Source: Branchipolynoe longqiensis (lineage: Eukaryota; Annelida; Polychaeta; Phyllodocida; Polynoidae). Taken from it: DNA of 64,000 nucleotides. Positions 62,090 to 64,000 of this stretch are shown in pieces. The notes beneath the pieces are model-generated. The model saw only the letters and a program-made list of their open reading frames with translations. It was not told the DNA's origin and made no database searches. Position numbers and translations under genes: made by a program. The stretch spans positions 173,625,743 through 173,689,742 of the forward strand of contig CM059186.1 in assembly GCA_030323885.1 (NCBI GenBank). Reading direction: 5' to 3'. Position 1 is the first letter of the stretch. The number at the start of each line of letters is the position of its first letter.

Positions 62090-62180
62090 GGTTGTTGGAG
62101 TTTTACATCCTGGCAACATCTAATCTCACATTAGGACGGGTACTGACTTGTGACAGTGCACACTCATGATGAGTTTATAG
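62090..62180 (-). mobile_element. SINE-A tail fragment
   Basis: Reverse copy: ggttgttggagttttacatc to catgatgagtttatagtg, then truncated. Confidence 0.62.
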
Positions 62181-62659
62181 TGAAGTTGGTGGTGGAAGCC
62201 AGCCTTATATACACCAAGTATGGATGGTCTGCGCCACAGCGGGCGCAGGTGAGCAGCGCCGAGGTGTGAATGCCAAGTGGCATGAGCAGATGTGAGAGTG
62301 TCAGCAAAAGTGTTATTACTCTCAAATTGCACCATATACAAGCACAGAGAAAACATGTTTAAGAACCATATTATATTAATTTGATATGTGTGAGATTTAC
62401 CGATTAGTGCGAGAAGCTCACAAAGTTTGGTGATTTTTTTCAAAGTTCTTTTCTCAGCTGAACTATCACATATTTTTTCTTGGAAAATGACCTACCAGAA
62501 TGTTGATATCCTAAACATTCGAATTGCCATTCAACATTTGTACTGTTCATACATAAAACATGAGACAAATAATGTTTTAAAATGGCTTTTTGCGTGCCAT
62601 GATACTCCGCGAGGTCACCATTTTCCTATGGGGCCAGGCGTAAGGATCCATATACGTGG

Positions 62660-62972
62660 ATTTGCAAGTCTCTAACTGAGGCAATTTAATCAAACATGTT
62701 ACTGCAGAAGCCTATGCCATGGTTTTGGCTAGATAAAAGATTCATCCGTGACTCTGTTCTGTAGTGGAGTGAATCCTTTATCTAAGTTTTAGCATGCTTA
62801 CCAAAATACATTTGGCATGCATGGTTGAACTTCAAATATCTCAAAAGTTAGCCATTTTGAATTTCTTCAAGTTAAACTAAGGTAGATTATAATGATCAAC
62901 CTAATATATTTACCTCAGAAAATGACAGAAAGTTTCTGAGGAACTCAAAACCATCGGACTACACAACTTTAA
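62660..62972. mobile_element. MITE-A carrying a 55-bp hairpin
   Basis: Right end ccatcggactacacaacttt then TTAA. It is interrupted at 62731-62786 by tagataaaagattcatcc...gtgaatcctttatcta. Confidence 0.65.
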
Positions 62973-63655
62973 TAGACCGATGCAAAAACAGTAATAGAAC
63001 ATGCTTTATAGATGAAATAGCAATTCACCAGACGTACCTCATTTATTATTAAGCACCTCCCAGACTCAGGCAGAAGTCTATTAATGTACCTACTCACTCA
63101 CTTTATCGATCTGTTGCGTATTACCTTTATCCTGATTCCTGGGTTACTAACACCATTGTTATTCACAGGTTTTATTTGGCATTGATGCTTGGTGTCTGCT
63201 CTGCCGAGTAACGATAGTGCCATATTAATCACGAGAGTACATTTTCATAGAAAATAAGGAAATAACCCCATGTTTGGTCATATTGTTATTCCACATACTA
63301 GTATACATGTGGAATACCAATATGAATTAAAATATATATATATATTGATTTTACATGCAATGGCATACATAAGGCCAGATAAAACAAAAATACTTGTTTA
63401 GTTTCCCCGCCCAACCTCCAAATATTTCTTATTTTTAATTAACAAAAAAAAACCAGTTCAAATAAAATATTTAAATTCAAAACAACACTTCCCGCATATA
63501 TAATGATTGTTCAGTCTTCAGTTGAATAACAATATTAAAGTACTTTGATTTTTCTTCAATTTCTAGCTAGAAAGTGTCTATGGTCTTCTACCTTACTATC
63601 TTGTCTTCTGACCATGAATACTATGGTTGGTTTTCTTCTTCCTGTATACTGCCAT
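62973..63655. other. Intergenic, unassigned
   Basis: AT-rich, with a (TA)n tract near 63332. No gene or repeat family recognised. Confidence 0.4.
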
Positions 63656-64000
63656 TCTACAATCAATCAATCAATAGTTCCGTCCTCTAGTCGAGGGTTG
63701 GATGCAATGGTTCTCCACTTGTCCCGATGTTGTGCTGTTCTGATAGACTGTGAATAATTCAAGCCTGTCCACTGTGAAATATTTGTAAACCATGATGTTC
63801 TTGGTCTCCCTCTCCCTCTGCTGCCATTCACCTTCCCTTCCAACAATGTACGGTATATTGAACTCTGGCGAATGATGTGGCCAAAATAAATAAGTTTCCT
63901 TGTCTGTATTTTAGTGTATAGTGGCAATCAAGCTTTTCTTATTTTTAATTTTTCTGAGAACTTCTTTGTTGGTGATCTTCTTTGTCCATGATATTTTCAT
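63656..64000 (-). pseudogene. RTE-like LINE C-terminus, running off the window
   Basis: The minus strand encodes ISWTKKITNKEVLRKIKN, then after a frame change IQTRKLIYFGHIIRQSS, LEGKVNGSRGRGRPRTSWFT and RDKWRTIASNP, ending before a (TTGA)n tail at 63660. This C-terminal block is characteristic of RTE-group and related LINE polyproteins common in invertebrates. Confidence 0.8.

Noticed and set aside
1..64000. CRISPR arrays, operons or bacterial defence genes
   Set aside because: Spliced genes, SINEs and LINEs show eukaryotic DNA; the regular arrays are minisatellites without spacers.

Overview
This window is nuclear DNA of an animal, most likely a repeat-rich marine invertebrate. It holds two multi-exon protein genes with GT-AG introns, fragments of several LINE clades, a DIRS-like retroelement, many tRNA-derived SINEs and many short inverted-repeat elements. 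I cannot name the phylum from sequence alone; a lophotrochozoan such as a mollusc is a guess.

Left gene, + strand, 2.6 to 12.7 kb: a six-exon transporter of the SLC46 family (relatives of the proton-coupled folate transporter, major facilitator superfamily). All exon junctions keep frame and give about 490 residues. Intron 2 carries a 78-bp minisatellite running almost up to the exon 3 acceptor, plus nested SINEs and MITEs.

Middle, 12.7 to 31 kb: no host gene found. A 5'-truncated RNase H-bearing LINE lies at 15.1 to 17.1 kb. A layered structure fills 19.8 to 28.95 kb: an LTR-like TG...CA repeat is split by a decayed DIRS-like retroelement; its gag is split in frame by a 4.6-kb CR1/L2-like LINE; SINEs sit in the remainder; a second copy of the TG...CA repeat sits in the right half of the first.

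Right gene, - strand, 59.5 to 31.3 kb: a 20-exon orthologue of TXNDC16 (ERp90), a thioredoxin-fold protein of the ER lumen. The exons join without a frame break into 833 residues, starting with a signal peptide and ending in RTEL, a KDEL-like tail. Its introns are full of SINEs, MITEs and minisatellites, and hold two partial copies of its own exon 11.

59.6 to 64 kb: a tandem duplication with a MITE in only one copy, which supplies an empty site, and an RTE-like LINE end running off the right edge. No rRNA, functional tRNA, CRISPR or prokaryotic operon structure was seen. The two host genes show no functional link. What stands out is the nested repeat history and what it may do to splicing.
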